Assembly: GCA_021029095.1 (NCBI GenBank)
Contig: JAJOHG010000632.1
Location: 1-10,421 of the forward strand
Origin: Phellopilus nigrolimitatus
Lineage: Eukaryota; Basidiomycota; Agaricomycetes; Hymenochaetales; Hymenochaetaceae
DNA: 10,421 nt
Direction of reading: 5' to 3'
The translations under genes and the position numbers were made by a program. This document shows, piece after piece, positions 1-7,229 of the stretch. The notes beneath the pieces were generated by a model, which was not told where the DNA came from, made no database searches, and saw only the letters and a program-made list of their open reading frames with translations. The stretch's first letter is position 1. Each line of letters starts with the position of its first letter.

Positions 1-125
1 GCCCAAAAATACAATTCACAATAAGAAAAACATGTACAAGCCCGCGTGCACCAGCACATCCCCCAAACGTGTACACATCATAATTACAAAATCCACAAAC
101 AGCTGCCGCCGGTGCCGGAGCGGGA

Positions 126-940
126 TCACTTCCAGCCGCACAGGGTGCGCTCGAAGCCGGCGTTCGGCATGACGCAGCGCCGGCGCGCGAGGACGAGCTG
201 GAGCGCCGCGTCGTACGTTCAGTGCGCGCTCGCACAATTCCTACACAGAGAAAACACAGAGAGAACAGGAGAACGGCAGGACGGGAGCGATGGAGAAGAC
301 GCGGACGCACCTGCTGGCAGTGCACGAGCACGTTCTCGCCGCGTGCGAGGCGCTCGCGGATGAAGCGCACGGCACCGTCGAGGCGCGGTCGCAGCGCGTC
401 CGGCGCCGCGCTATCCGCGAGCGCGACCTTGAAGTGCTCGATCGGCGCCTCCCCGCCGCCGTTGCCGCCGCCAAATCCGTGGCCCCCCTGCGCGCCTGCG
501 TCCGCAGCGGACATCGCGCGCGGGGGCGCCGGGCGCCGGGCGGTGATCCGCGCCCCCACGAGCGCGGAGGAGGTCCGCGAGTGCGCGAGACGCGGCTGCG
601 GCGGGGACGACGCAGGCGCAGGCGCAGGCGCGCTGCTGCTGCCACGAGCGACGACTCGCACGTGCCCCACGACGAGTCGACGATGGCGCGGACGGCGTGG
701 CGCGCGAGCAGCTCGGGGTCGACTGCGGCGGTCCACGAGCCAAGGAAGAGTGCAACGCCCCTCCCAAAACAAATTCGCGTATGCGGCGCAGCGAAGCCGC
801 GAGACTTACCGGCGGAGTCACGCGACGCGGCGCGGCTCGTTTGCCGGGCTACGTGGCACGATTGCGCTGCACATCGGCTCGCGCGAGCGCGTCCTCGCCG
901 GCCTTGCGGATCGCGGAGCGACAAGCAACTGTCTGCTCAT
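126..940 (-). pseudogene. Broken dual-specificity protein phosphatase (DSP) gene
   Basis: Read on the - strand, three collinear blocks match the DSP fold. Block 1 (about 760-662) contains LFLGSWTAAVDPELLARHAV, the usual N-terminal strand and helix. Block 2 (about 487-311) contains EHFKVALADS and FIRERLARGENVLVHCQQ, which includes the general-acid Asp region and the catalytic His-Cys. Block 3 (about 217-126) contains TYDAALQLVLARRR and MPNAGFERTLCGWK, then TGA. A good intron (310-241, GTGCGT to a pyrimidine-rich tract and TAG) follows HCQQ. The next exon should begin with the GxSRS phosphate-binding loop, but no frame encodes it. The sequence goes straight to ELCERAL and then slips by one base near 219 before TYDAAL. 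Upstream, an exon with ATG at 940 or, more likely, at 874 joins block 1 in frame by a GTGACT donor at 821 and an AG at 762-761. The 661-488 intron is poorly defined. The product should be catalytically dead. The family call is firm; pseudogene status assumes the sequence is correct. Confidence 0.75.
611..628. repeat. CGCAGG hexamer repeat, three copies
   Basis: Three exact tandem copies of a six-base GC-rich unit lie in the probable intron between blocks 1 and 2 of the - strand phosphatase remnant. This probably inflates that intron beyond the size of the other introns here. Confidence 0.8.
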
Positions 941-1109
941 ATTTTTATCTATATTTTATTTAATGAAGCATGGTATACATAAGCATGTAATTTCCATTGT
1001 GGGCGACTACCTAATCAAGGCAATCTACTTTTGGATGTAAGTCACGCGTCTTGTTGGAACCATAGTAACTCGAATCCTCTTCTCTTATTAACCTTTCTGC
1101 TCTTCAAAG
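925..1109 (+). promoter_or_regulatory. Upstream region of FBX-A, shared with the divergent phosphatase remnant
   Basis: An AT-rich tract (TATATTTTATTTAA, about 950-963) is followed by TGAAGCAT and, near the start codon, by a pyrimidine-rich stretch with CGAATCCTCTTCTCTTA. The same elements occur in the same order before FBX-B and FBX-C, so the three promoters share ancestry. The position of the CCAAT box in B and C reads CCTAATCA here (1010-1017), so the box is disrupted. The AT-rich tract is only about 10 bases from the 940 ATG of the - strand phosphatase, which argues for its downstream 874 ATG as the original start. Confidence 0.55.
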
Positions 1110-2703
1110 ATGTTATCGAGGCAGCCGAAGCTCGTCGGCCTCCCCGCGGACGTGTTGCTGATGGCTCTCGCTCTTTGCGGTGTGGAGGACGTGCTGCGGG
1201 TTGAGATGGTGCGTTACACGGCATTTGTCTGGCAGCGGGACTAAATGTCATCTTACAGACGTGCAGAGTCCTGCGAGATGTAGCTGCGACCCAGTACCTT
1301 TGGCTGGCCCACTTGCGTAGTCTTCCCAACGAATGCGCACCCAACTTTCCTCCGCACGTCTCGATCGTGTCGCTTGACTTCATCGGCCTTAAGTCGCTGG
1401 TCGTTCGTGCCGTGCGCGGAAGCAGGAACTGGAACTCGCCTTCTCCAAAGGCCACACGCGAAATCAAAGTCATCGTTAATGATCCGGTAAGAAAGCCTGC
1501 GCGGGTCGTCAAAAAAGCATCTCTCGTGCCGGGAGGCGACTATTTGCTGGTCGAATGGACAACACGCCCATTCGTTCTGGACGGCTACTTGCAATTACTT
1601 GAAGTATCCAATGGCGAGAAGATCTGGCTATATCCAGACCCAGACTGCCCCAGTTCAGGGTCTCGGAGGCTGTGGGCATATGGTGTAGACCGTATCGCGG
1701 ACAACGTCCTGAGAGTTGCCACGATTGAGACTGATTGGAAAATATATAGTGAATTGTCTGTTTTTTTCTTCTTCTTCTCATTCATTTCGCAAATAGCCTT
1801 GCACCGACATTTACGTTTTTTTAGGATGGCAATCAAGGTTTTTGAAATCGACCTTTGTGAAAGGCGCTCCAAGACGATATACGATCACCAACTGGGCAAT
1901 GGTTATCTCATGGAGCCGTATCATCTATACTTGCAGGGCGATCACATTGTCCTCGTCGGCTACGCAAAAGCGCTTTACTTTTTGAACTGGAAGTCGTCTT
2001 GTTTCGCGGAACTTACATCCGTGAGCTTCGCGCCATTAGCAATGAGCACTGTTTCTCATTTCCATCACAGGAGGATGCTACCATAGAAGCAAACCAACTA
2101 ATCCGGGGGTTTCTGTTTACCGTCCACTGTCAAGCCGAAAGCTTTATACTACGAGTGACGGACGTCCGTCAGGCTCTCGAAGCTGTGCCCGGACAGGCGA
2201 GAACACCGTTATCCATCCGCATGAATACTTCACCAGCTGTAACAGAAGCAGAACACCGATTTGACATCCGCGATGCGTACACAATCGACATGCAAACATT
2301 TAATGCATTCTGGAGACAGGAGAGTAATATTGACATATACCTTCTCGCCGTTCTCCCTGGCGATCAGGGTTATAGCAGTAGCAGAATGGTCATGACCTAT
2401 TCCTTCACACCTCAGACGCGGACATTCAAGTATAAATATGAAGCAAAACTTGAGCTTGATGGCGACGAACATCGGATTGGAATAGTTCCATCTCAGTCCG
2501 GGCGACTTGCTGTTTCAGGGTTTCATGGACTTTACGGGTCTGACATACATCAAATATTTCGAGATGGGACAAACGACAGGTTGTGTCGTAAAGTGTTGCC
2601 TCGCGAAATCGATTGTTACGGAATGGATCCGTACAGCGGTGCTATTCTGTGGTCGGAAAAGTGTTCGTCGTCGACCGAAGTGAGGATCTCGTATTTTGAT
2701 TAG
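1110..2703 (+). CDS. F-box protein FBX-A (four exons, 474 aa)
   Basis: Exons: 1110-1208, 1259-1755, 1825-2020, 2071-2703. The F-box spans about residues 8-50: LPADVLL at 11-17, DVLRVEM, then TCRVLRD and LW at 47-48 after the first intron, which interrupts the domain. By family it should bind Skp1 and recruit targets to an SCF ubiquitin ligase; the target is unknown. The rest is a single long region with conserved blocks LVPGGDYL (122-129), IKVFEIDL (202-209), LQGDHIVLV (235-243), MNTSPAVTE (315-323) and GMDPYSGAILW (448-458), ending ISYFD. I see no signal peptide or membrane helix. Introns: GTGCGT..ACAG (50 nt), GTCTGT..TTAG (69 nt, no stop and frame-preserving) and GTGAGC..ACAG (50 nt). It is the most diverged of the three in exon 1: 24 of 33 residues match FBX-C, against 28 of 33 for B versus C. 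The exon model rests on conserved sites in three paralogs. Confidence 0.85.
1756..1824 (+). other. FBX-A intron 2: stop-free, multiple of three
   Basis: The 69-nt intron has a GTCTGT donor, a CCGAC branch-like site and a T-rich AG acceptor, matching the positions in FBX-B and FBX-C. Unlike those copies it contains no in-frame stop. Retention would insert 23 mostly hydrophobic residues, including a run of five Phe, without changing the frame. Confidence 0.7.
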
Positions 2704-2910
2704 TGATGCCTTCATTTTCGTTTCTTGGCCAATATGCAGGGCACGTCCCCACGTCATCCGTTTCTGTTTTTCATTTATCTAGATATATGACGAACCTCAT
2801 GTATCTCGTATTCGCCAGAGCGTGTAACTACGATGGCGCCATTTGACCGATACCCCGTTGTTTTACGTACATTGTCTTCAAAGAGCATTTCATCCCGTCT
2901 AGAATGGCAC
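2704..2910 (+). other. FBX-A 3' flank
   Basis: There is no gene here. The first 45 or so bases resemble the sequence after FBX-B (shared ATATGCAGGGC). The later part resembles the sequence after FBX-C: shared CACGTCATCCGTTT, GTATTCGCC, and ATTGTCTTC followed by TCATCC and ATGGCAC. No canonical AATAAA is visible downstream of the stop, which is common in fungi. Confidence 0.6.
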
Positions 2911-3440
2911 GGAAAGGGAGGGAGATGACGCTGAGGCGCGCGTGTGGCGCGCGTGGCTTGGGCCAGGTGTAACTCCGGGGGCGCACGCGCGGGTTGAGGC
3001 GCGGCGGGCCCTCGGGTGTGTGTTTCAGTGCTAATTTACCATGCGGTAGGCGGAGGCATTTGAGCGCGCCCGCTCACAAAGAGAGGCGGTGCGCTCCGGG
3101 AGCGGAGACACTCCGCGGTGCGCGCGGCGGCGAGCACGCTGAGGTTCCAGACGGCCTCGGTTCGAGCGCTGCGTCGCGGCTCGACAGGCAGACAAGTACA
3201 AGCACGGATAGCGCGTTCTCTGTCAACGCGGAGAGCGCTCATCCTTTTTTCCATTCGCGAGCTAGCGTACATGTATGTACACGGTGTGCGGACTGCTTTG
3301 GATATGCATGTACATGAAAGCGGCGTCTGCGCCGCACGCGCAGCGGAAAAACCCGAAGAAGTGATACGCTCACCGGCCTATCTCTGCATGCCATGCTGCT
3401 CTGCTCACCGTATCAAACTATATCCTCCCAACGATTCTGC
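2911..3440. repeat. GC-rich intergenic spacer repeat, copy upstream of FBX-B
   Basis: This stretch is collinear with 9625-10215. Shared landmarks in order are: a GGGAGGGAG start; CTGAGGTTC.AGACGGCCTCGG; GGCTCGACAGGCAGACAAG; AGCACGGATAGCGCGT; GCGGACTGCTTTGGAT between two palindromic TACATGTA-type motifs; GCGGC..GTC(A/T)GCGCC; and finally ATCAAACT before a C-rich run and ACGATTC. Open frames in it look like chance frames in GC-rich DNA: they are Arg- and Ala-rich with no family motif, and overlap on both strands. I see no transposase or terminal inverted repeats. Confidence 0.7.
3267..3316. promoter_or_regulatory. Paired palindromic TACATGTA-type motifs (spacer before FBX-B)
   Basis: GTACATGTATGTAC (3267-3280) and the perfect palindrome CATGTACATG (3307-3316) flank the conserved core GCGGACTGCTTTGGAT. 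The same arrangement recurs at 10017-10064. They could be a dimeric factor's binding sites; the function is not shown by the sequence. Confidence 0.4.
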
Positions 3441-3588
3441 AACTTGTCACTTGCGGGGGGCGAGACACGACGCCCAGGAGCGCATTTGCGCCGGACTGCG
3501 CTGCAGGGTTGCGCCACGCCTCGGCGCACGTTGTGCGTCGCGGACGCGGGGAGGGCGGCAACAGGCAAAGGTTTGCTGATATTTGTAC
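3441..3588 (-). pseudogene. Possible relic of the phosphatase 5' end upstream of FBX-B
   Basis: On the - strand, AATATCAGCAAAC just before the GC-rich stretch aligns with AATATGAGCAGAC at the 940 ATG of the phosphatase remnant, with ATG changed to ATC. Further in, CTGCAGCGCAGTC (about 3506-3518) matches GTGCAGCGCAATC. The left end (ATCAAACTATATCCTCCCAACGATTC, seen in parts) resembles bases 1-20 of the window, which lie beyond the 3' end of the phosphatase. A deletion of most of the phosphatase gene between these points would explain this. The matches are short and GC-rich, so this is tentative. Confidence 0.35.
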
Positions 3589-3773
3589 TTATATTTAAGA
3601 TGAAGCATATACATAATCCTGATCTAGTCGTGCAATTTCCTCTGTGCGCGACCAATCAGATAATCTAGTTTTAGGAGCGAGTCACACGTACCGCTGTGGA
3701 CTTTGACCGACTTCTCTGCTACATAGCCTGCTCGAATCCTCTTCTCTTAAGTTTCTGCAGCAACTCCTCCAAA
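3589..3773 (+). promoter_or_regulatory. FBX-B promoter region with CCAAT box
   Basis: TATATTTAA lies at 3590-3598 and a CCAAT box (CGACCAATCAGAT) at 3652-3656, 122 bases before the ATG. Pyrimidine-rich stretches (CGACTTCTCTGCTAC, CGAATCCTCTTCTCTTAAG) run to CCAAAATG; fungal transcription commonly starts in such stretches. The whole region is nearly identical to that before FBX-C. The TATA-like element is upstream of the CCAAT box, so it may not be the core TATA. CCAAT boxes are classically bound by the Hap2/3/5 (NF-Y) complex. Confidence 0.6.
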
Positions 3774-5367
3774 ATGACATTGGAGCAAGCGATGCTCGTA
3801 GACCTCCCCACGGACGTGTTGCTGAGAATTCTCGGCCTTTGCGATGTGGAGGATGTGCTGCGGGTCGAGATGGCGCGTTATCATGGCCATCTGTCCGGCA
3901 GCGGGACTAAATGTCATTTTACAGACGTGCAGAGTCCTGCGAGATATAGTTGCTACCCGTCATCTTTGGCTGGCCCACTTGCGCGGTCTTCCCAACGAAT
4001 GCCCGCCCGACCGACCTCCACATGTCTCGGTCGAATCACTCGATTGCGCCGGGCTCAAGACGCTGGTCGTTCGTGCCGTGCACGGAAACAGGAACTGGAG
4101 CTCACCCTCTCCAAAAATCACGCGCGAAATCAAGGTCAAGGTCATCGTCGATGCTCCGATAGATGAAGCTCCGATTGTCACGAAAGCATCTCTTGTGCCG
4201 GGAGGCGACTATCTGGTGGTCCACTGGGAGAACGACTCCGTGCAACTACTTGAAGTGCGCAATGGCGAGAAGATCTGGCTATATCCAGACCCATACTTCT
4301 CCGATTTACCTGTACAGAGGCTGTGGGTGTATGATGTAGATCGTATCTCGGAAAACGTCCTGAGAGTTGCCACTGCTGAGACTAGTCATTACATAAGAGA
4401 TGAATCGTCTGATTTTTTTTCTTTAATTTCGCAAACAAACGTACATTGACATTTTCGTTTTTTAGGATCGTTTTTTTTAGGATCGTAATCAAGGTTTTTG
4501 AAATCGACCTTCGTCAAAGGCGCTCAGAGAATATACACGATCACCAACTGAACATTGAGTTATTCATGATGCCGCATGATTTATACTTGCAGGGCGATCA
4601 CATTGTGCTCGTCGACCGCATAAAAGCCCTTAGCATCTTAAACTGGAAATTGTCCTGTTGCGTGAACCTTCAATGCGTGAGCTTCGTCGTCATTAGCGAC
4701 GAGCACTGTTTCTCATTTCTAAACCCATCAGGATGAATACATAGATGCAAGCCGACTAGTCCGGGGATTTCTGTTTACCATTCACCGTCCTGTGTATCCG
4801 GCCAAAAACTTTATACTGCGGGCGACGGACGTCCATCGGGCTCTCGAAGCTGTGTCTGGACAGGAGAGAACGCCGCTAACCATGCACATGAATACTTCAC
4901 CAGCTGTAACAGAAGTAGTCCTCCATCAGGGCAGCTACGGCCTATGCGCATTCGACATGCAAGCACTTAATGCATTCTGGAGACAGGAGGAAAATATTGA
5001 TATCTACCTCGCATCTCTCGCTGGAGAACATAGCCCTAGCATAATGGTTCTGTGCTATTCCTTCAAACCCCAGACGCGGACATTCGAGTATAAATGCACA
5101 GCATCACTTCAACTTGATGGCGACGAACCTCGGCCTGGACTCTTTTCATCTCAGTCCGGGAGATTTGTTGTTCTGGGGTTGCAGAGACTTTACGGGTCTG
5201 AAATACATCGGATATTTCGAGATGGGCCAAACGACAGGTTGTGGCGCAAGCTGCTGCCTCGTGGAATTGATTGGTTCGGAATGGATCCGTACAGCGGTGC
5301 GATTCTCTGGTCAGAAAATTGTTTCTCGTCGACGTCGACTGAAGTGAGGATCTCGTATTTTGATTAG
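3774..5367 (+). CDS. F-box protein FBX-B (four exons, 470 aa)
   Basis: Exons: 3774-3872, 3925-4406, 4481-4676, 4732-5367. The F-box is at residues 8-50: LPTDVLLRILGLCDVEDVLR, then TCRVLRD and ATRHLW after intron 1. It is likely a Skp1-binding substrate receptor of an SCF ligase, with target unknown. Conserved blocks are LVPGGDYLVV, IKVFEIDLRQRR, LQGDHIVLVD, MNTSPAVTE and GMDPYSGAILW (442-452). It is shorter than its paralogs because a loop after LVPGGDYLVVHW lacks several residues. Two splice sites are unusual: the intron 1 donor is GC, not GT (3873-3874), and the intron 2 acceptor is duplicated 15 bases apart (AG at 4464-4465 and 4479-4480). If intron 1 is not removed, the frame ends at 4166 after 130 residues and only part of the F-box is made. 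The start follows CCAAA directly before ATG, as in FBX-C. The gene is probably functional if the GC donor is used. Confidence 0.8.
3873..3924 (+). other. FBX-B intron 1 with GC-AG boundaries
   Basis: FBX-A and FBX-C have GAGATG followed by GTGCGTTA at this site; FBX-B has GAGATG followed by GCGCGTTA. The branch-region GGGACTAAATG and the TTTTACAG acceptor are unchanged. The only nearby GT (GTTATC at 3877) would shift the frame. GC-AG introns are a known minor class, so splicing may continue, perhaps less efficiently. Confidence 0.75.
4407..4480 (+). other. FBX-B intron 2 with tandem acceptors
   Basis: After TTGAC (branch-like), GTTTTTTAG|GATC is followed by GTTTTTTTTAG|GATC, a near-exact 15-base tandem duplication. 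Both AGs keep the frame. The upstream one adds five residues (I-V-F-F-R) before IVIKVF. The downstream one matches the protein length of FBX-A and FBX-C, whose exon 3 is also 196 nt. Confidence 0.75.
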
Positions 5368-5819
5368 TAATGTCTTTATTTCGTTTTTTGACCATATGCA
5401 GGGCGGTCGTCCTTCGTCGCGTGCCGGATCTGGTAGCACCAAATGACTCGGACTAGATATTTTTTCTGGCTTTCTCGTCATATGCACTTTGACCATCACA
5501 TACTATATGTATGTATGCATAAAGACGACTCGAGTTCCATTCTTCAAAGCCCCAATCGTAGCCACTCATATAACATGTAAAAATACAATCACACAGCGAG
5601 TTCCATAAATTGTTTATGCAGACCATTGTACTGTCCGTCAAGAATGTTCTGTGTCAACGGCGTCAATCTCAGGTGCCCCGCAGTAATCCGAACGATGCTG
5701 CCTTAAACTCGGTCCGGCACATATGTTCTGGGCTCCAGCCCCACGAAGAAGAAGGAAAAAAAAAACACCGGGTGAGTACGAACAGCCGTGCACGGCCGCA
5801 GGCCGAGAACCGGGGACGG
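5368..5819 (+). other. FBX-B 3' flank, no gene recognised
   Basis: Only the first 45 or so bases match the flank of FBX-A; from about 5412 the sequence differs from both paralog flanks. It is AT-richer, with ACATACTATATGTATGTATG near 5500 and a ten-A run ending near 5764. On the - strand a short frame (about 5729-5638) ends PEIDAVDTEHS after a pyrimidine-rich AG. It might be the tail of another gene, but I cannot identify it and do not call it. Confidence 0.5.
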
Positions 5820-6190
5820 CGCCTGCGCGCACTGCGGGGGCGACGCTGCGGAGGCGGCGGGGCAGCGGGGTGTGCGTCGGCATTGTGCTGCGCCATGCGC
5901 CGGGCATCTGCATCTGCGCGCGCGCGCGCGCTCGCGGGGAAAGGCGGTGGGCACCGGGAGCGAGGCTATCCGCGGCGGCGCGCACGGGCAGGTTTTTTGA
6001 GACGGCGCGGCTCGCCAGGCAGATAGATAGATACGAACAGTGTGGCCTCTGCCTCCGCCAGCTGGCGATTATAGTTGTCCATCCGCAAGTAGTGTCGTAC
6101 GCGGTGCGCGGACGGACCTGTGTTGGATCTATGCACCCACCCACTTTATAACAGGATATGCAGAAAGCGGCGTCAGCATTGAGAGCGAAA
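5820..6190. repeat. Diverged GC-rich spacer repeat, left part of the FBX-C copy
   Basis: Landmarks shared with the other spacers, in order, are: GTGTGCGTCGGCATTGTGC; an AAAGGCGGTG..CACCGGGAGCG..CCGCGGCG run; GAGACGGC..CGG and CAGGCAGA; CGGTGCGCGGAC..TTGGATC; and AACAGGATATGCAGAAAGCGGCGTCAGC. It contains (GC)8 at 5916-5931 and three GATA units at 6022-6033. The palindromic TACATGTA motifs have decayed in this copy. Confidence 0.55.
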
Positions 6191-6248
6191 TCGTGTTATT
6201 TGTCCGCTGAAAGGCCCACGAAGGACGCGAGCTGTTGTGGAAGCGAAT

Positions 6249-6254
6249 TATAAA
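6249..6254 (+). promoter_or_regulatory. TATA-like box
   Basis: TATAAA followed by GGGAG lies about 40 bases before the ATG at 6295, with a pyrimidine-rich CCATCCTCCTTTCCTAC between them. The arrangement resembles a fungal core promoter, though a single TATAAA can arise by chance. Confidence 0.35.
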
Positions 6255-6294
6255 GGGAGTCTCGCGGACGGGTCCATCCTCCTTTCCTACGTAG

Positions 6295-6750
6295 ATGCTC
6301 GCTCATAGATACACGCATGCAACCTCCGTCTCCTCTGATTCCGGCAGTTGGCGGCGCCTCGGTTTTTCTCGTCAGCGCTGTGCATATTTCGACCACGTGC
6401 TTCTTTGCTGCTACGTAGTACTTACTGCACTTCGATTTGTCTCCGAGCACATCGGCACATCATCCAGGTCCTGCACCCCAGTGCATAGAAAAGCCATGGC
6501 GCCCTTCTCTGGAGCCTTGCTAGGCGCGAAACTGTATTGTGTGTATTGCGCTGAGCTTCGCATAAGCGTCTGGCACGCCATCGTGGGAGTTCCCAGTTGC
6601 GAGTTGGTCCGGGCTGGCGCTGCAGCTAGGAGCTTGAATCTCACTCAAAGTCGGTATATGAAATGCCGTATGCTATTGCACGTTTTCCAGAGCATGCCGG
6701 CTTGCTTCCTCTCGAAGCACCCGACATTTCTCCAAGTGCAGATGCTTTAG
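6295..6750 (+). CDS. Unrecognised 151-aa ORF
   Basis: An uninterrupted frame begins at ATG behind a TATA-like element and a pyrimidine tract and ends at TAG. I recognise no family. The product is rich in Cys, Ser, Arg and Leu, with a short hydrophobic stretch HVLLCCYVVLTALRF (about residues 34-48) but no clear signal peptide at the N-terminus. No paralog is visible in the window. On the opposite strand a competing frame (starting near 6575) reads MACQTLMRSS and reaches a perfect GTAAGT donor near 6423. Joining it to the obvious acceptor 48 nt later gives an immediate stop. Either could be a real small gene, a fragment of an inserted gene, or chance. Low confidence. Confidence 0.2.
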   Translation: MLAHRYTHATSVSSDSGSWRRLGFSRQRCAYFDHVLLCCYVVLTALRFVSEHIGTSSRSCTPVHRKAMAPFSGALLGAKLYCVYCAELRISVWHAIVGVPSCELVRAGAAARSLNLTQSRYMKCRMLLHVFQSMPACFLSKHPTFLQVQML

Positions 6751-7030
6751 CTGAAGGGACTCAAATTTCTATCTCATTGCCACCAGGCGTCGGCTAGTTC
6801 CGACGGCACGCACGGCCAAAGTAGAGACTTTCCACCTTCTTGTCACACGAAGACCAAAATGCAAGTTCTATTCTTCAAAGCTTCAAAAGCGGATATGACA
6901 TACAGCAATACACTACTAATGACTTACGTGACGAAAAATGTTCATACAGCAAGGGCTCTCTCACGAAACGGAGAGGAAATTCTCCTTGGTCAAAATAGGT
7001 GCATCGCTCACCGCACGCCGCACGGTAAAT

Positions 7031-7160
7031 AACATGATGTGCAGAAGAGGCGTCAGCGCCGCACGCGCAACGAAACCCCAAAGCGGCGTGCTCACCGGCC
7101 TGTTTCTGCATACTCTGCCTACCTCTCCTGGCCGTATCAAACTATATCCTCCCAACGATT
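7031..7160. repeat. Spacer repeat, right part of the FBX-C copy
   Basis: After the interruption the spacer resumes with AACATGATGTGCAGAAGAGG, GGCGTCAGCGCCGCACGCGC, GTGCTCACCGGCCT.T.TCTGCAT and CCGTATCAAACTATATCCTC, closely matching about 3318-3432 upstream of FBX-B. Downstream it runs into the GC-rich CTCGGCGCGCGTTGTGCGTC stretch, which is also shared with FBX-B and may be a phosphatase relic. Confidence 0.6.
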
Positions 7161-7229
7161 GCATTCGCGCCGGACTGCGTGACAGAGCCTCGGCGCGCGT
7201 TGTGCGTCGCGGACGTGGGGAGGGCGACA

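Larger units (their letters stand above)
6181..7030. other. Unrelated block interrupting the spacer
   Basis: This stretch has no visible counterpart in the other spacers. It is less GC-rich than its surroundings. Its left edge follows AACAGGATATGCAGAAAGCG (from 6150) and its right edge precedes AACATGATGTGCAGAAGAGG (from 7031). Both align to the same point of the spacer repeat, so the block sits between two copies of one motif. I see no transposase, reverse transcriptase or inverted termini. Origin unknown. Confidence 0.5.

Noticed and set aside
241..310. Reading straight through after HCQQ, which gives HRSRPAVLL, loosely like a DSP active-site helix
   Set aside because: The stretch has a GTGCGT donor and a long pyrimidine tract ending in TAG, typical of an intron, and the required Gly of GxSRS is absent.
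222..1040. Long + strand open frames of up to 272 aa left of FBX-A
   Set aside because: They lie opposite the phosphatase blocks, are Arg/Ala-rich with no motif, and come from GC-rich DNA with few stops. The - strand reading explains the region better.
1735..1760. Alternative intron 2 donors GTGAAT (FBX-A) and GTACAT (FBX-C)
   Set aside because: They do not join exon 3 in the reading frame and have no equivalent in FBX-B. GTCTG is present in all three copies at one position and gives the same phase.
3413..3655. - strand 80-aa frame conserved between the FBX-B and FBX-C upstream regions
   Set aside because: The similarity follows from DNA duplication of the promoter. The frame crosses the TATA-like and CCAAT elements, shows no family motif, and the FBX-C version differs at its end.
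6411..6644. - strand frame MACQTLMRSS ending at a GTAAGT donor
   Set aside because: Joining to the 48-nt-downstream acceptor gives a stop after one codon, and no homolog is recognised. It is kept only as an alternative in the entry for the 151-aa ORF.
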